Shown here: piece after piece, positions 31,168 through 43,299 of the stretch
Layout of the letters: each line of letters opens with the position of its first letter
Position numbering within the stretch: the stretch's first letter is position 1
Source: Prunus persica
Lineage: Eukaryota > Streptophyta > Magnoliopsida > Rosales > Rosaceae
Reading direction: 5' to 3'
NCBI RefSeq assembly: GCF_000346465.2
Contig: NC_034009.1
Span: 23,045,094-23,109,093, forward strand
DNA: 64,000 nucleotides
Made by a program: the position numbers and the translations under genes
Notes under the pieces: generated by a model
Databases searched by the model: none
What the model was told of the DNA's origin: nothing
What the model saw: the letters and a program-made list of their open reading frames with translations, nothing else

Positions 31168-33143
31168 CTCCCTCGCAAATCGAGCGCGCACAGCATAGCA
31201 AGATTTGAATGAAGAACTGTATGGTGATGGAGATGGCAGTAGCAGTCGTCTGTAGTAGTCTAGTAAGGGAAACAAAAAAGAAGAACTCCAATCTCCAGAG
31301 TTGCAATAGCGGCATGAGAGAAACAAAGTAAACATAACACCCATTGAAAGGCAGCAAGTGAAGGAGAGCATGGGCTCATGGAAGGAAGGAATAAAATGAT
31401 GGGCTGACATACAAATCAAATGTACCTAGGAAACAACTCTATGCACCTGAGAAACATAATGCTACCTAGGAATCACCCTCTAGGTAGGATAAAGAGAAAT
31501 AGACAATGTTGTAAAGAAGAATGAGAAAGAAAAATAATTCAGACAAGTGCATTTTTTTTATTTATAAAAATAATAAAGATGAGGAATGGAAACAAAAGAA
31601 AATTCATCACATGGAAAGCAGAAAGGGATGCGTGCAGAGAGAAAAGAAGGAATATTTGAAGAGAATAAAGGGGTTAAGAGAGGATGCAGTACAATAGTAG
31701 AGGATAGAAGGTGAAACCAACCTGGGACATAGAGAAAAGAAAACGAGAGCATGAGTAAGTTTGAATTTCAAGGCACCATAGAAACAATAAGGTATGGGGA
31801 AGAAAACTACGGGGGTACATAGAAGTAATAAAGAATATTATCACAAGAGGATAGAGGCCCATATAGATTAAAATATAGAAGGATGATTGACCCAAAAAAC
31901 AATAATAAGAAATAAAGGAGGAAACCAAGTGAGACAGAGAAAGTAGTCAAGAGAGGGAGAGAGAACAAGATGCAAGAGACAATCCATGAAGAGGAAAGGA
32001 AACTCAAGATTCCAGAGACAACCCATGATAGGGAGAGAGAAAACACAATTGAAAAGAAGAGAAGAGAATGCCCAAGTAACATAAAAGAATTATAAAGAAA
32101 AGAAGACAATACCCGAGTAACAGAGAAGAAGAAAGGCAACGCAAGAGAGCATTGAAGAAGATAGAGACCAACAGTAAAATCAAAGAAAGAGATTAGGCTT
32201 AAGAGGGGAGGAGAACACAGGTTGAGCATAGATAGAGCGTGAGAGGCCAATACCAAGGCAGCAACACAGTGATAGAGCTTGAGTGGCTGATACCAAGTCA
32301 GCAACACAGAGGAAGAAACAGGGGCTGTACAAAGGGAACATCGGCTGTGTAGCACAGCAGAGAAGGCTCGGCGAGCGTTGACGAGGCTCACGGAGGAAAG
32401 AGAGACGGCTTGATGAGCGATGACAAGCAGCATCAAAAAATAAGGGGAAAGTATGGAAACCACGATAAAGAAACCATCAGAAATATATGAGAGAGAGAAC
32501 CCAAGATTGCAGACTAGGATAAGGCTCGTGGAGGGAAGAGAGACAGCTCGGCGAGAGAGACAAAGAAGTGGAGAAACCAACGATAGAGAGGTGTGATCTT
32601 TGAGGGAAAGGAAAAGTTTTTTTTTTTTTTTTGCTCGGTTTCAACAGAGAGAAGTGGCCCAACATTGATGGATAACAAGGGGCTAGCGAGCCAAAAGAGG
32701 GACAGGCAATGGCTGTGTAAGAGAACAACAACGGCAGGATAGCATGACATGAGAGGGATAAAAGCCGGCGAGGAGAAGACTCGGTGAGAAGTAACAAGGC
32801 TAGCAGAGGAAACAGAAATCTGGCCATCATGGCCAAGGGAGATAAATGGAGCTGCCATGGGTTGCCACAAGAGAGCTCGATGGAGGAGAAGGTTCATAAT
32901 GAAGACGATGCGGCGGAGACACAAAAATAATGAGCTAACATAAGAAAGGGTTGTAGTGGTAAAATAAAGGTGCGGCTACAGCTAAGGTGGAAAGAAAAAA
33001 ACATATTCATCTTTGAGAATAAGAGAGGAAAAAACACTATACAAACAAACACCTTTATGGGTGAGGAGTGAGGAGCGCTAACGACTCTCAATGTTGGCAA
33101 CTAGAGGATCGCTAGTCGGCGTTAACCATTAGCTCTAATACCA
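31168..33143 (-). other. Interior of the non-autonomous LTR element
   Basis: On + it is purine-rich with many AGAGA/GAAGA runs and imperfect repeats of sequence like 'GAGAGACAGCTCGGCGAG'. No conserved domain seen on either strand. Confidence 0.5.
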
Positions 33144-33232
33144 TGAAGAAACTGATTTTTCATTATATTATTCATATGATCATTATACAATATATATAAA
33201 GTCCGTGGAGAATAATATACAATTACAACAAG

Positions 33233-33850
33233 TGTCACATCTCAGGATCGGCTCCGCCGTAGCACGATATTGTCCGCTTTGGGCCCCCTCTCTGCCCACA
33301 CGGTTTTTATTTCTGGGAGCTCACGAGCAACTTCCCAGTGGGTCACCCATCCTGGGATTGCTCTGGCCCCCAACTGGCTTAACTTCGGAGTTCCTACGAC
33401 TCCGAAGTCAATGAGCTCCCAAAAGGCCTCGTGCTAGATGGATGCGGGTGTGCACATATAAGGCACATCACCTCCTCTCCGTTGGTTGATATGAGATCTT
33501 ACAATCCACCCCCCTTAAGGGCCCGACGTCCCCGTCGGCACACTCGCACCACACGGCAGAGTAGCTCTGATACCAAATTGTCACATCCCGGGATCAGCTC
33601 CGTTGTAGCACGATATTGTCCGCTTTGGGCCCCCCTCTCTGCCCGCACGGTTTTTGTTTCTGGGAGCTCACGAGCAACTTCCCAGTGGGTCACCCATCTT
33701 GGGATTGCTCTGGCCCCCAACTTGCTTAACTTCGGAGTTTCTACGACTCCGAAGCCAGTGAGCTCCCAAAGGGCGTCGTACTAGATGGATGCGGGTGTGC
33801 ACATATAAGACACATCACCTCCTCTCCGTTGGTTGATATGAGATCTTACA
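33233..33850 (-). mobile_element. Cassandra TRIM retrotransposon, 5S-like LTRs
   Basis: A 618-bp element lies inside the right LTR of the 30946-33959 element, with target duplication ACAAG (33228-33232 and 33851-33855). LTRs 33233-33503 and 33579-33850 carry a 5S rRNA-derived part. On -, GAACTCCGAAGTTAAGC and GGATGGGTGACCCACTGGGA match the 5S internal promoter region and are the hallmark of Cassandra. The ~75-bp interior has, on -, the primer site TGGTATCAGAGC (initiator Met tRNA) and a purine tract AAGGGGGGTGG. It has no coding capacity, as is usual for TRIMs. Confidence 0.93.
33331..33392 (-). other. 5S rRNA-like region in the left Cassandra LTR
   Basis: On - it contains the 5S Pol III promoter-like sequence from GAACTCCGAAGTTAAGC to CCACTGGGAAG. 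The right LTR has the equivalent at about 33679-33740. It is a transposon part, not a real 5S gene. Confidence 0.85.
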
Positions 33851-34058
33851 ACAAGTCATTATCACAAATATAAATATGGAGTTATGGCCTAATAACAATG
33901 TAACGGACAACTAACCATTTCCTATCATTAGTAGGATTAACTATTGTAACTCCATAACATATACATTCCAACAACATATAACCAAATGAAAAGAAAAAAC
34001 TACAAAGTGACAATATAACATAACCTAGTCTTGATTCATACGAGATTACATGAGAGTT

Positions 34059-35519
34059 TCAGTCGAAGATAGAGAAATTAATGGACTCAAACTCAATACT
34101 TGGCGATCTTCCAGGATGTCCATAGAATGGCTCCATCTGTTCCACTCCGACACTGAAAAACTCGTCGACCGGGTGGTCGTAAGTATAATGGGTGCCGAAA
34201 TCACTGGAACAGAGCGGTGGCCGAATAAAAAACCGATCAATATCCTCATCCAAAGATGGAAACGCTATTGCATCAACGTCAATGTTCTCATCAGCCTCTG
34301 TTGTTTGATGACCGAAAGTTGGAAAACTCATTGCATCCGCCATATCCATGTTCACATTAACGTTGTCCTCCTCCATCTCTGTTGTTTGAAGACGATCTAC
34401 CACAGTTGGCACATCAGACATCTCAACTGCTCCGATGGCATCCAACAAATTACTTGAGTTTGCATCCATAACACCGAAGACGACCTGCGAATGATCAAAA
34501 GGTGGTCTTGGGTTCAAGATAAGGGTGGTCTGCGTGATTGGATAAGTTATTTCTCGCATAGCGTCCCTTTTAGCTCGGAGAACCTGGAGAAAAGTTAAAA
34601 CTAATTATCAAGAATTTAATTTATAATTAGTTACTAAGCTGTGGTGTATATGTAAACACTTACATATGACCTGCGCCAATCATCTTTAAACAGAAAAAGG
34701 GAATCCCCCACTCCTAGGTTATGTATCTCAATTAAGCTCCCTGAAAAATGATAGTTAATTAATCAGAACATAATTCTGCAAAGGATCTATTAGTGTAGTG
34801 GTTTAGAGCGATCGATCTCTCAGAAAAGGTTTAAGTTCGAATTCTAGCATTCGTGTAGTGTGTGTGAGTTTAATACATTATCGCCTCTCTTAATAGGAAA
34901 AAAATCAGAACATAATTCTTAAATTTAAAGACGTGAAATGATGCAGTTAAGTTGGAGATTGGGCTCACTCGTATTATCAAGTAAGTACATTCGGCTGGTG
35001 TTGTTGGCCCAATACCTGTGAAAAAGATCACATATTATATATAGTTTGTTATTTAAATCAAAGCAAAAAAAAGAAAAAAAAAAGGACTTGGCTTAATGGG
35101 AACCTGAACTTGAAAGTCCAAACATGCATAAAGTCCATGTCGTCCAAATGCATCCAGAGTCCATCTCTTCCTTCCAGGACAGGAAAATGGACTTCTGCTT
35201 CTCTCTGAAGCAATATGTTCATATATAAGTTGGTATTATATATGTATTCAGCAGCACTGAAACTGAATGCTAGGAAATTAGAAAGGCTCGATACACATTG
35301 GTTCTGTTCATAAACTTTTATGTATATATATATATTGTGTCTCATATGTATATATATGACATTGTTTCTGATGACATGAAATCATTAAGCCATCCAATTA
35401 GTTAACTTAGACTAGTGAAGTGCTCAAACCTTTGGTATAACAATGCGTCCAGTTGAGCTTACATCACTATTTTGTAATTTTTTCTCAAATAATAATCCAA
35501 TCAGCTCCGGATTGAATAT
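34059..35519 (-). CDS. B3-domain transcription factor, ABI3/FUS3/LEC2-like, 5' end missing
   Basis: On - I can join exons 35519-35430, 35204-35104, 35015-34969, 34740-34664 and 34583-34059, all GT-AG and in frame. The product has a full B3 DNA-binding domain: LLFEKKLQNSDVSSTGRIVI, PKREAEVHFPVLEGRDGLWM, HVWTFKFRYWANNTSRMYLL, then VGDSLFLFKDDW. The pattern of KNSDVSS, LPK, HVW(S/T)FK(Y/F)R(F/Y)W and SRMYVL is that of the seed-maturation regulators FUS3 and LEC2, which bind RY (CATGCA) elements. A ~170-residue acidic C-terminus follows. In the first exon the frame upstream of the acceptor closes at TGA, and no ATG precedes the domain, so upstream exons are needed. CACTA-A starts about 18 bp before this acceptor. 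The rest of the gene, if present, lies beyond 46850 or outside the window. Whether the allele works is uncertain. Confidence 0.82.
34778..34902 (+). mobile_element. tRNA-derived SINE in a B3-gene intron
   Basis: A 125-bp insert is flanked by a perfect 17-bp target duplication AATCAGAACATAATTCT (34761-34777 and 34903-34919) and ends in an A-run. It has a Pol III A-box-like TAGTGTAGTGGTTTAGAG near its start and a B-box-like AAGTTCGAATTC at about 34832-34843. It lies in the intron between B3 exons 34969-35015 and 34664-34740, antisense to the gene. Confidence 0.85.
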
Positions 35520-35539
35520 CTGAAATCAATACGCACATA

Positions 35540-37100
35540 CACTACTACAAAAAAGCAAAAAGACGACGGTAAATCACCGTCGTGTATTCGGTTTTTCAAT
35601 GGTCGTGGAATCCACCGTCATCTTTTCCCTCATAAACCACGACGCTAAATCACCGTCGTTGTTAAAATATACAACGTCATCAACAAATACAAAACGACGT
35701 CTTTGTACTGCAAAAAGATCTAAAAAAGCAGTCGAGTATGAGAATAGACGACCAACTCTCTAAAAAAACGGTCGTTAAAAAGGAAAAATAAGACACATAT
35801 TAACAGAACAAGGCCGCAAGATAGACATATAACGATGAAAATTAAAATAAGACGCCGTTAAATATCATTTTCACGACAATAAAAAATATGACGTCTTTAA
35901 ATACATTAGAAGACGACGTTATTGATACCTACTACGTCGCCTATATAAAAACAGCCGTCGTAAAATAAATTTTCCACTTCGATTTTTCTATAAAAGATGA
36001 CGTGGAAATAGTTGTCAGTGTCATTATTTACGACGTATGTATTTATAGAGTAGACGTTGAACAACGAAACAACGTCGGTTACAAATATATGAGAGTCGTA
36101 TTACAAAATTTATACGTCCTATTTTCAGAAACAAACAACGACGATAAATATTAGACGTTGTTAAATAAAACAACGTATAAAACAAATAAAAACAGACGTG
36201 TTTAGTCTGCTAAAGTTCTAAAAAATAGTCGAGGATGAGAATAAACGACCAACTCAAACAAATCACCGTCGTTAAAAAGGAAAAATATGACACATATTAA
36301 AAGAACAAGGCCGCAAGATAGACATACAACGACGACAACTAAAACACTACGCCGTTAAATATAATTTTCACGCCAAGAAAAAATATGACGTCTTTAAATA
36401 CATGAGAAGACGACGTTATTGAAATCTACTACGTCTCTTATTTACAAACAACCGTCGTGAAATAAATTTTCCACTTCGATTTTTCTAAAAAAGATGACGT
36501 GGAAATAGTTGTCAGTGTCATTATTTATGACGTATGTATTTATATAGTTGACGTTGTATTTATATGTATTCATTACTCACGACGCACTTATTAATATAGA
36601 CGACGTTGAACTTCTAAACAACGTCGGTTCCAAATAAATGAGAGCCGTATTACAGAACATATAGACGGCGTTGATTATGATGAGAGCCGTATTTCAAATA
36701 ACGTCATTTAATTGATATTAGACGGCGGTTATAATGAATTACCGTCGGAATTCATTTCGTTCCTCTTCGTTTATAAAAGAACTTGCGACGTGGAAAATGT
36801 ATGATGACGTCGTATTTTTTAACGTTCAGATTATATATCTCATTTTTTAGACGTCGGTATTATGGGATTGGAGTCGTGTTATTTTGAATTACATGGCGGT
36901 TCTTAATCCTTCCCCGACGTGATATCCTGAATAATTGCTTCACAATAGCGTCGTGGTTCTTCATTGTTACGTTGCTTTAAGACGTCGGTAAATATGCTGA
37001 ATAACTGGTTCACAATAACGTCGTGTTTTATTTGAACAGACGTCGTTTTTTATGCAGAATATAATGATGTAATCTGGAACCAGTATTTTTTGCACTGATT
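35540..37100. repeat. CACTA-A left subterminal region, CGACG-motif array
   Basis: Dense ACGACGG, GACGTCG and CCGTCGT motifs every 15-40 bp, often as inverted pairs. Two copies of a ~497-bp unit lie in tandem (matching AGGAAAAATA landmarks at 35781 and 36278). CACTA-C has both units; CACTA-B has one. Such arrays bind the TNPA-type protein in En/Spm; the binding here is inferred. Confidence 0.75.
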
Positions 37101-37182
37101 GTTTTGTGGCCAAAACCTGTATAATGAAAGTGAAGAAATCACATTACAATATATTACAAAATTAATGTCATACACTGCCAAT

Positions 37183-37900
37183 TACATAAGCATCATTCAA
37201 TCCATATATCTTCACACCCATCTCGAATATTTTGACCACCTAACTCACCCACCAGTTCATCAAATGTGTCAACATTTGGCATCCCTCTACTAAATGGCTC
37301 ACACTCAATTATCCTTGGCACTAGCAACTTGCATGGTATGTGCAAGTAAATAAACTCCACTATTTTGAGTTGTCCGCACATCATCTTGTGCCTTGATATT
37401 GAATTTAATACCTTTAATAAGATAGCTCCTATATAATGGCATTGCCATGTTTGGATCAGCTGCTAGCCATCTTAAATTTTCTGATACGCCATGATTGTCT
37501 TCCTCAAGTTCACTTTGAACCTGCAAATTAATCATATCTTAATTCAATCTAACATAGAAATAAGAAGAAAATTAAAAGAGAAATATGTTATTCAACAACA
37601 TATACCTTGAAGCGTAGCCATTGAATGAAAGTGCTATTGTGCTTATCCTGCAGCCACTTTGTTCTCTTTCTAAATTTTGGATAAGCAGTCTTGATGTGGA
37701 TCATATGTTGCCTACATGACACAAAAAATTCAAGCATTACGGTCCCAAATATATAAGATAAACATAAGAAATAATTTAAAATGGAAACTTAAAGAATAAA
37801 ACTCATACGTACTCGATATAAGGTAGGACTTCCTCCATATTCTCCAAGACATATAGATGTGCTTGATTCAACAGGTCTTGATCAACTACGCTCACAGATT
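37183..37900 (-). pseudogene. Remnant of the tnp2 transposase 3' exons in CACTA-A
   Basis: Homologous to B 54215-55236: the last exon with the start of the DUF4216 domain (IKFNIKAQDDVRTTQNSGVY), a short middle exon (37614-37719) and the tail of exon 1. A ~315-bp deletion removes the core of DUF4216, and upstream sequence jumps from the exon 1 tail directly to the 5' leader. Non-functional. Confidence 0.85.
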
Positions 37901-39309
37901 CGACATAATATCATTCAATGAATTTACAAGGGGAAGATAGGGTTTGTACTTATAGGTTGGATGAGCTCACAGATTCGATGGAGCCTGGAGAGTGCAACTT
38001 TTAATTAGAGCAGAAGTGAGAGAGCGAAATGTTATGTTGCGCGAAATCTGAAAATTTTAGGGTTCAGGGTTAGAGAGCGCGCTCTTTAAAACGTCGTGCG
38101 AAAATTTAGGTCGCGCGAAAATTTAAAAAAATTTAGGTCGCGCGAAAATTTTTAGAGAGCGCGCTCTTTAAAACGTCGAAAGAAAAACCATGGCGAAAGT
38201 TCTACAAGAACCGACGTAAATGTAATATTCCACGACGGAAACACTGAACGTAACGCCGTTTATTTTGACGCTTCATTTTTCGGATTAATTTTAAATTTAT
38301 TTTGAATATTTTGATATAAAGACGACTGAAAAACCACGGCGGGGTTAAGAAATTGAAGACGTTGTAAATTATAATAGACGACTTACATATTAAAATGACG
38401 TCGTTTAAAATATAAACCATGTCGGATATTTTACTGCACGACGTAACATATATATTCCACGACTCAACCACCGTCGTTAAAAATTAATACCCTAAACCCT
38501 TAAAACTAAATTATATAATTTAAAATTTTAAGTTTATAAAAGAGTTTATGGTTTTACAGCCTAATATATACCATAGACTACCCAAAAATTATACTTTAAA
38601 AATAAACCCCAATAAATAACAACCCTAATATCTAAACCCTAGACTCTAAACCCTAAACCATAAAACTAGAAGTGATTTTATGACTCATCAAAACAATTTT
38701 ATTTTGGATGGTCATTTTAAATTTTTGTTATTCAAAATGAATTTTTTCAAGGTTTAGGGGGAAGAAAATATATCAATGACTTTACAGGAGTTGACTTTGC
38801 ATTTTTCTGATTTATTTTAAATTTATTTTGAATATTTTGATATAAAAATAATAAAATATTATTATCACAACAACAAACCACGTCGGTGTTAATAAATTGT
38901 AGACATTGTAAATTGTAATAGACGACTAAGTTGTTAAAATGACGTCGTTTAAATGAGAAACCATGGCGGATATTTAACTATCCGACGTAAAATATATATT
39001 CCACGACTTAACCGCTGTTGTTACAAAGTACTACCCTGAACCCTTAAGAAATTTGAAGACGTTGTAAACCATAAACAACTCAATTGTTCAAAGAACGTCG
39101 TCTAAATATCCTTTTACGTCGGATTTGTTTAAAACGAAACAACAAAAAACGACAGTTTTTGACTTTATTAGGTCGTTGGAAAAGTATTACACGTCGGTTA
39201 CGCAATTTGTATGTTTGTTTTTTTTTTAATTTAAGAAAACCTCAACAAATTTTTACATTATATAAAAATTTGTATATTATACATAAATATCAAGTGTTCA
39301 ATAATTCCC
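37901..39309. other. CACTA-A non-coding segment
   Basis: It contains CGACG/CGTCG motifs, 'CGCGCGAAAATTT' repeats (38095-38160) and a stretch of CCCTAAACCC-like short repeats (38500-38670). No gene. The same segment occurs in CACTA-B (58340-59730), where it includes the first N gap. Confidence 0.6.
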
Positions 39310-42300
39310 CTATTCCATGTGAAGGCAAACAAACTCTGCCCATTCATTCCGGACTTCATCAATTGCTTCTTGGGGGTATGGCGCTTCCTGTTTTCCCTTG
39401 GCATACTGCATAAACAATGACTATTAGGGTTTATAAATAAAAAGAAATTCAATCACAGACGACGATATTTTTCATAACCGACGTAGTATATCTATTCAAC
39501 GACGGTAATTTTACATGACCGTCGTTGATAATACAAAAAACGACGTAAAATGTATGAAGGTAATTTCTTCTTACCTTCTTCTCAAACGCCAAGGAAGGAT
39601 CCATGATGATGTCCCTCATGAAGCGCATCACATAATACCCGCATTCGACACTGCTGGGTTGCTTTGGTGTGCCTGACAGAGTTTTCTAAATTACTGCTTT
39701 ACGGCCTGATCTGGCTATGTGAGAATTATATATTTTTATAGCACTGTTCACGATATTTTTGGCCTCTTCATCGACCACACGATTTCCGGGCAGAGGATCC
39801 AGAAAATAGACGGTTTCCCTCTTTGCTCTCACAATCAGCAAGATCCAATGACGGCTGCACAAAATTAATATAAAAACGACGGTTATTTACAAAAACGACG
39901 TATTATAATATTTCACACGACGAAATAAAGTAGCAATCGACGAAATTATATATTTATCACGACGATAAATAACTACCGACGTGGTTAGTAGTTTCAAACG
40001 ACTCAATAAAATAAAACACCGACGTGGTTAGTTTATACGCTGTCATTTATTGAAAATCATAAAAACAAAATCCTATTAAGGAGACTAACCCTGGATGGTA
40101 AGGCATCATGAAAATCTGTTCACCATCAGTCTTCTGAAGTCGAGCTGCTACCAATCGTGATCTGTCAGCTATTATCCCAGAGTTGGCACTAACTGTAGCA
40201 AGGTCGATAAAGCCAACCATGCTGCACATATTTGCTTGTTTCAAAAGATCATGTAAGTACCTAAATATATAAAATAATATAAACAAGTCAGCACAAAAAA
40301 ACACACGACGGTTATATATAACAAAACGACGTATTATAAAATTTCACACGACGTACTGAAATAGACAACGACGTTATAATATATTTATCACGACGGTACA
40401 TACTAACGACGTGGTTAGTTAGTTAAGTCGACGCAATAAATAAACCAACGACGTATTATTTTAGAATGACAAACCTCATATATACAGCAACCACAGTAGC
40501 TCCTATTTCTTCCATGCCTGCAAATTGTGTAATATCTTTCGGCAGGACGAAGGTATCGCGTTCTAGACCAAACACCTCCTTATCAATTGTAAAGTTCAGG
40601 GTCTTATCCTGAGGCACGAGTGTCGTTTCCACATAACGACAAAGGGTTTTTAAAGAAGATGGCGCCTCCATATTTGAATAATCAACAACTTTAATAACAT
40701 GTTTAAAGAAATAAAAAAAATGACGTGGTAATTCAATAAAAACGACGGTTTAAGGAATAAAACGTCATCTGAAAAGAATTTAAACGACGGAAAAAAAACC
40801 GTCGTGGTGAATAATTTATTACGTCTTAGAAAAAAATTCCGCCGTCTAAGTTGTAAACAAACGACGGTTTAAAGAAAAATATCGACGTCTGAAATTTTGA
40901 AAAACAAATAAAAAAGGCAAAGTTATGTGAACATACCTGGTCGTCATGCTTTTCTTCATCTTCTTTCTCCTTTTCATCTTGTTTTTCTTCTTTCTTCTCT
41001 TCATCTTTTTTTTCTTCTTCCTTCTCTTCATCTTTTTTTTTCTTCATTCTTCTCTTCATCTTGATTTCCTTCATTTTTTTGTTTTAAGTAATAAAGAATG
41101 TAGAGAAAGTAAAAAAATTAAATTCAAACGTCGTGGTAAGACAAAACACAAGACAGTATGTAAGAATTATGGACGTCTTAAATTATTAAACGATGGTAAA
41201 TAGTAAACGTCGTGGGATTTATATATTACGTCGGGAATGACTAACACCGTCGTCTAAAAACCACAAAGTTTTAAAAATAACGACGTTTAATGGCGTGTAA
41301 AACAAGTAAACTAAATACGACGTGGTATTGAAATACAAACGACGGTTTATTTTTAAAATCGTCGTGGTATGTATTTCAAATGACGGTATTAATAACGACG
41401 TCTAATAGTTTTTAAAAAAACAGAGAATTCAAAGTTCAGATATGTTACCTTTTCTTCCTGATGTTTCCCATTTTTGGCAGTATCATCCTCAAAATGTAGG
41501 GATCTCATATCACCTCCAGAGCAGCTTGCTTTGTCAGACATTGGATTTTTGGGACTTTGGCTAATTCTTGGTTTAAGCATGCTTGGATCAAAATTGGGAA
41601 TTAATTGGGAAAGCTGACTCAGGAAATGCTCCCTCTCAGCCTCTACCAATTGTTTGGTTCTAGCCTTCATCCTTAAAGCCTCTTCCCTTGCCTTAGCTTC
41701 CATCTTTTTATTCTCTTCTTGAAGGAGAACTCTTAAACTGTCCTTTAAACGGTCGTCAAAGCTCATCCTCTGTGGTTTGGGTAAATTGAAATATTGCCTT
41801 GGGGAAATCCCAGCACCTACACCTCTCACTCTGCCTGGATGCTCGGGGCCCAAAGCCATGGTCAGCACATCATTGCTGCCAGATACACTGACTTTGCCTT
41901 CCGAGACTTGTTTTTGCAATTCATCCTAAAACAAAGATATATAAAAAAGTAAGAACAAAAAACACACGACGGTTATTTATATACAAACGACGTATTATAT
42001 AATTTCAGACGACGCAATAACATATAAATCGACGTTATTATAATTTATCACGACGGTAGTTATACCGACGTGGTTAGTTTTTTAAAACGACGAAATGAAT
42101 AAACTACCGACGTCTTATGCTTTATTTACAGATAACAGAGGGATGATTCAATATTCACACCTTTAACGACCTTGTTTAAAACATTTCGACGTAGTAATTT
42201 AATACAAACGACGCGAAAATGAACCACCGACATCTTATGCTATAATTACAGAAAACAGAGTAGTGATTCCTGATTTAGACCTTTAAAGACGTTTTTTAAA

Positions 42301-43243
42301 AATTTCGACGTGGTAATATCATTCACACGATGCAAAATATAACATAAGACGTAATAAGAATTATTCACAGTTTAATAAAAATTTAAAACAGAGTGAGTAG
42401 GCTTACAATTAATTTTGCTTTCTCTGCCACCTTTGGATCCGGGATGTTACCATGTTTGTCCTGTCTAGCTCTCTTCCATAAGGTAGATCGATCAATTTCT
42501 ACCCCAGGCATGGTTTCCTCCAATTGATCCTCCAAACCAGCATATCCTTTTCGAGACAATCGATGATTGTACTCAAGTTTCTCCCTAATCTGTGCATGTT
42601 GAGAATGCACAGACTCAAAATCTTTGGATAACCTTGAAGCTACAAAGGCATCCCATTGTGCTTTCTCTATGAATTTATATGTTTCAGGGGGTTGGCCTAA
42701 TCTCTCCCTGTCATTGGTGTATGGAAGGATATAATGCCTCGTTAGTGTAGACTTGAAATCCTTCCATTTCTTGGCAGCAGAAGCTAACACAGACTTCTTG
42801 CCCCCTTGACCTACCACAAAAGCAATGTCAACTGCTTCCCAAATCTGCTCCTTTATATCCTTGGGGATTTGAGCCCATTTCATGTCCACAAGTGGAACTC
42901 TGGAGCGTGCCAACACACCAATGTAGGACTGCATCTCACTATGTGCTTGGCCAATTCCTTTCCCCCTTTTATTGTACTCAACAATTGGCCTGAGTTTCTG
43001 AAGTTTTCTCTTCACAATACGAGGCATTGTGCTCATACCTCGACCAGACTTTGAATCATCAGAGATTGTTGTCGTGCTGGTTGGTTCTGTCTCAGCAGAT
43101 GATGAAGCAAACTTCATTTTCTTCGAAGACTTCATCTTCTTCGAAGACTTCTCTTGAGGAGTTACCATTCCAAGCTCCTTACCTCCATTTTTCTTGGAGC
43201 CAGAGTCCTTACTTTGGTCTTGAGAAACCATTTTTACAGACAA
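39310..43243 (-). pseudogene. CACTA second gene: plant transposase (Ptta/En/Spm) domain plus Ulp1 protease
   Basis: Exons on - are about 43243-42407, 41925-41449, 41074-40937, 40671-40475, 40260-40091, 39854-39575 and 39405-39310. Exon 1 carries the plant transposase (Ptta/En/Spm, PF03004) domain: IPKDIKEQIWEAVDIAFVVG, KKWKDFKSTLTRHYI, AQWDAFVASRLSKDF and ERLGQPPETYKF. Exon 2 is a coiled coil (LRVLLQEENKKMEAKAREEA). Exon 3 is almost pure Lys/Glu. Exons 4-6 form a Ulp1-type cysteine protease with His in RHWILLIV (about 39846), Asp in FLDPLPG and Cys in VECGYYVMRFM (about 39640-39655). The last exon ends EVRNEWAEFVCLHME. Exon 6 has a TAG at 39686-39688 where CACTA-B reads TGG, removing the catalytic Cys. 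Such TNPA/protease fusions are known in plant CACTA and Mutator elements. Confidence 0.82.
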
Positions 43244-43299
43244 AACTGCAAGTGAAAATATTTCAGGAAAAGATTAAGAACACAAACGACGGTTATTAA

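Larger units (their letters stand above)
30946..33959 (-). mobile_element. Non-autonomous LTR retrotransposon with nested Cassandra
   Basis: LTRs are 30946-31167 and 33144-33959, the latter enlarged by the Cassandra insertion, flanked by target duplication TATAC (30941-30945 and 33960-33964). On - the LTR runs TGTTATGGAG ... GTTTCTTCA. Beside the right LTR, - reads TGGTATTAGAGC, one base off the initiator-Met primer site TGGTATCAGAGC. Beside the left LTR is the purine tract GCGAGGGAG. The 2-kb interior has no gag or pol domain. It has a pyrimidine-rich, Leu/Ser-rich open frame on - (31807-32580, 257 codons) that I do not recognise and think is a composition artefact. Confidence 0.88.

Noticed and set aside
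31807..32580. 257-codon - strand frame rich in Leu, Ser and Phe, like a membrane protein
   Set aside because: The underlying DNA is a pyrimidine-rich repeat inside a non-autonomous LTR element, and several overlapping frames are equally open; no domain is visible.
33333..33750. True 5S rRNA gene
   Set aside because: Only part of the 5S sequence is present, in each LTR of a Cassandra element with target duplications.
33205..33784. 69- and 117-codon frames around 33.2-33.8 kb
   Set aside because: They translate the Cassandra LTRs, which are non-coding.
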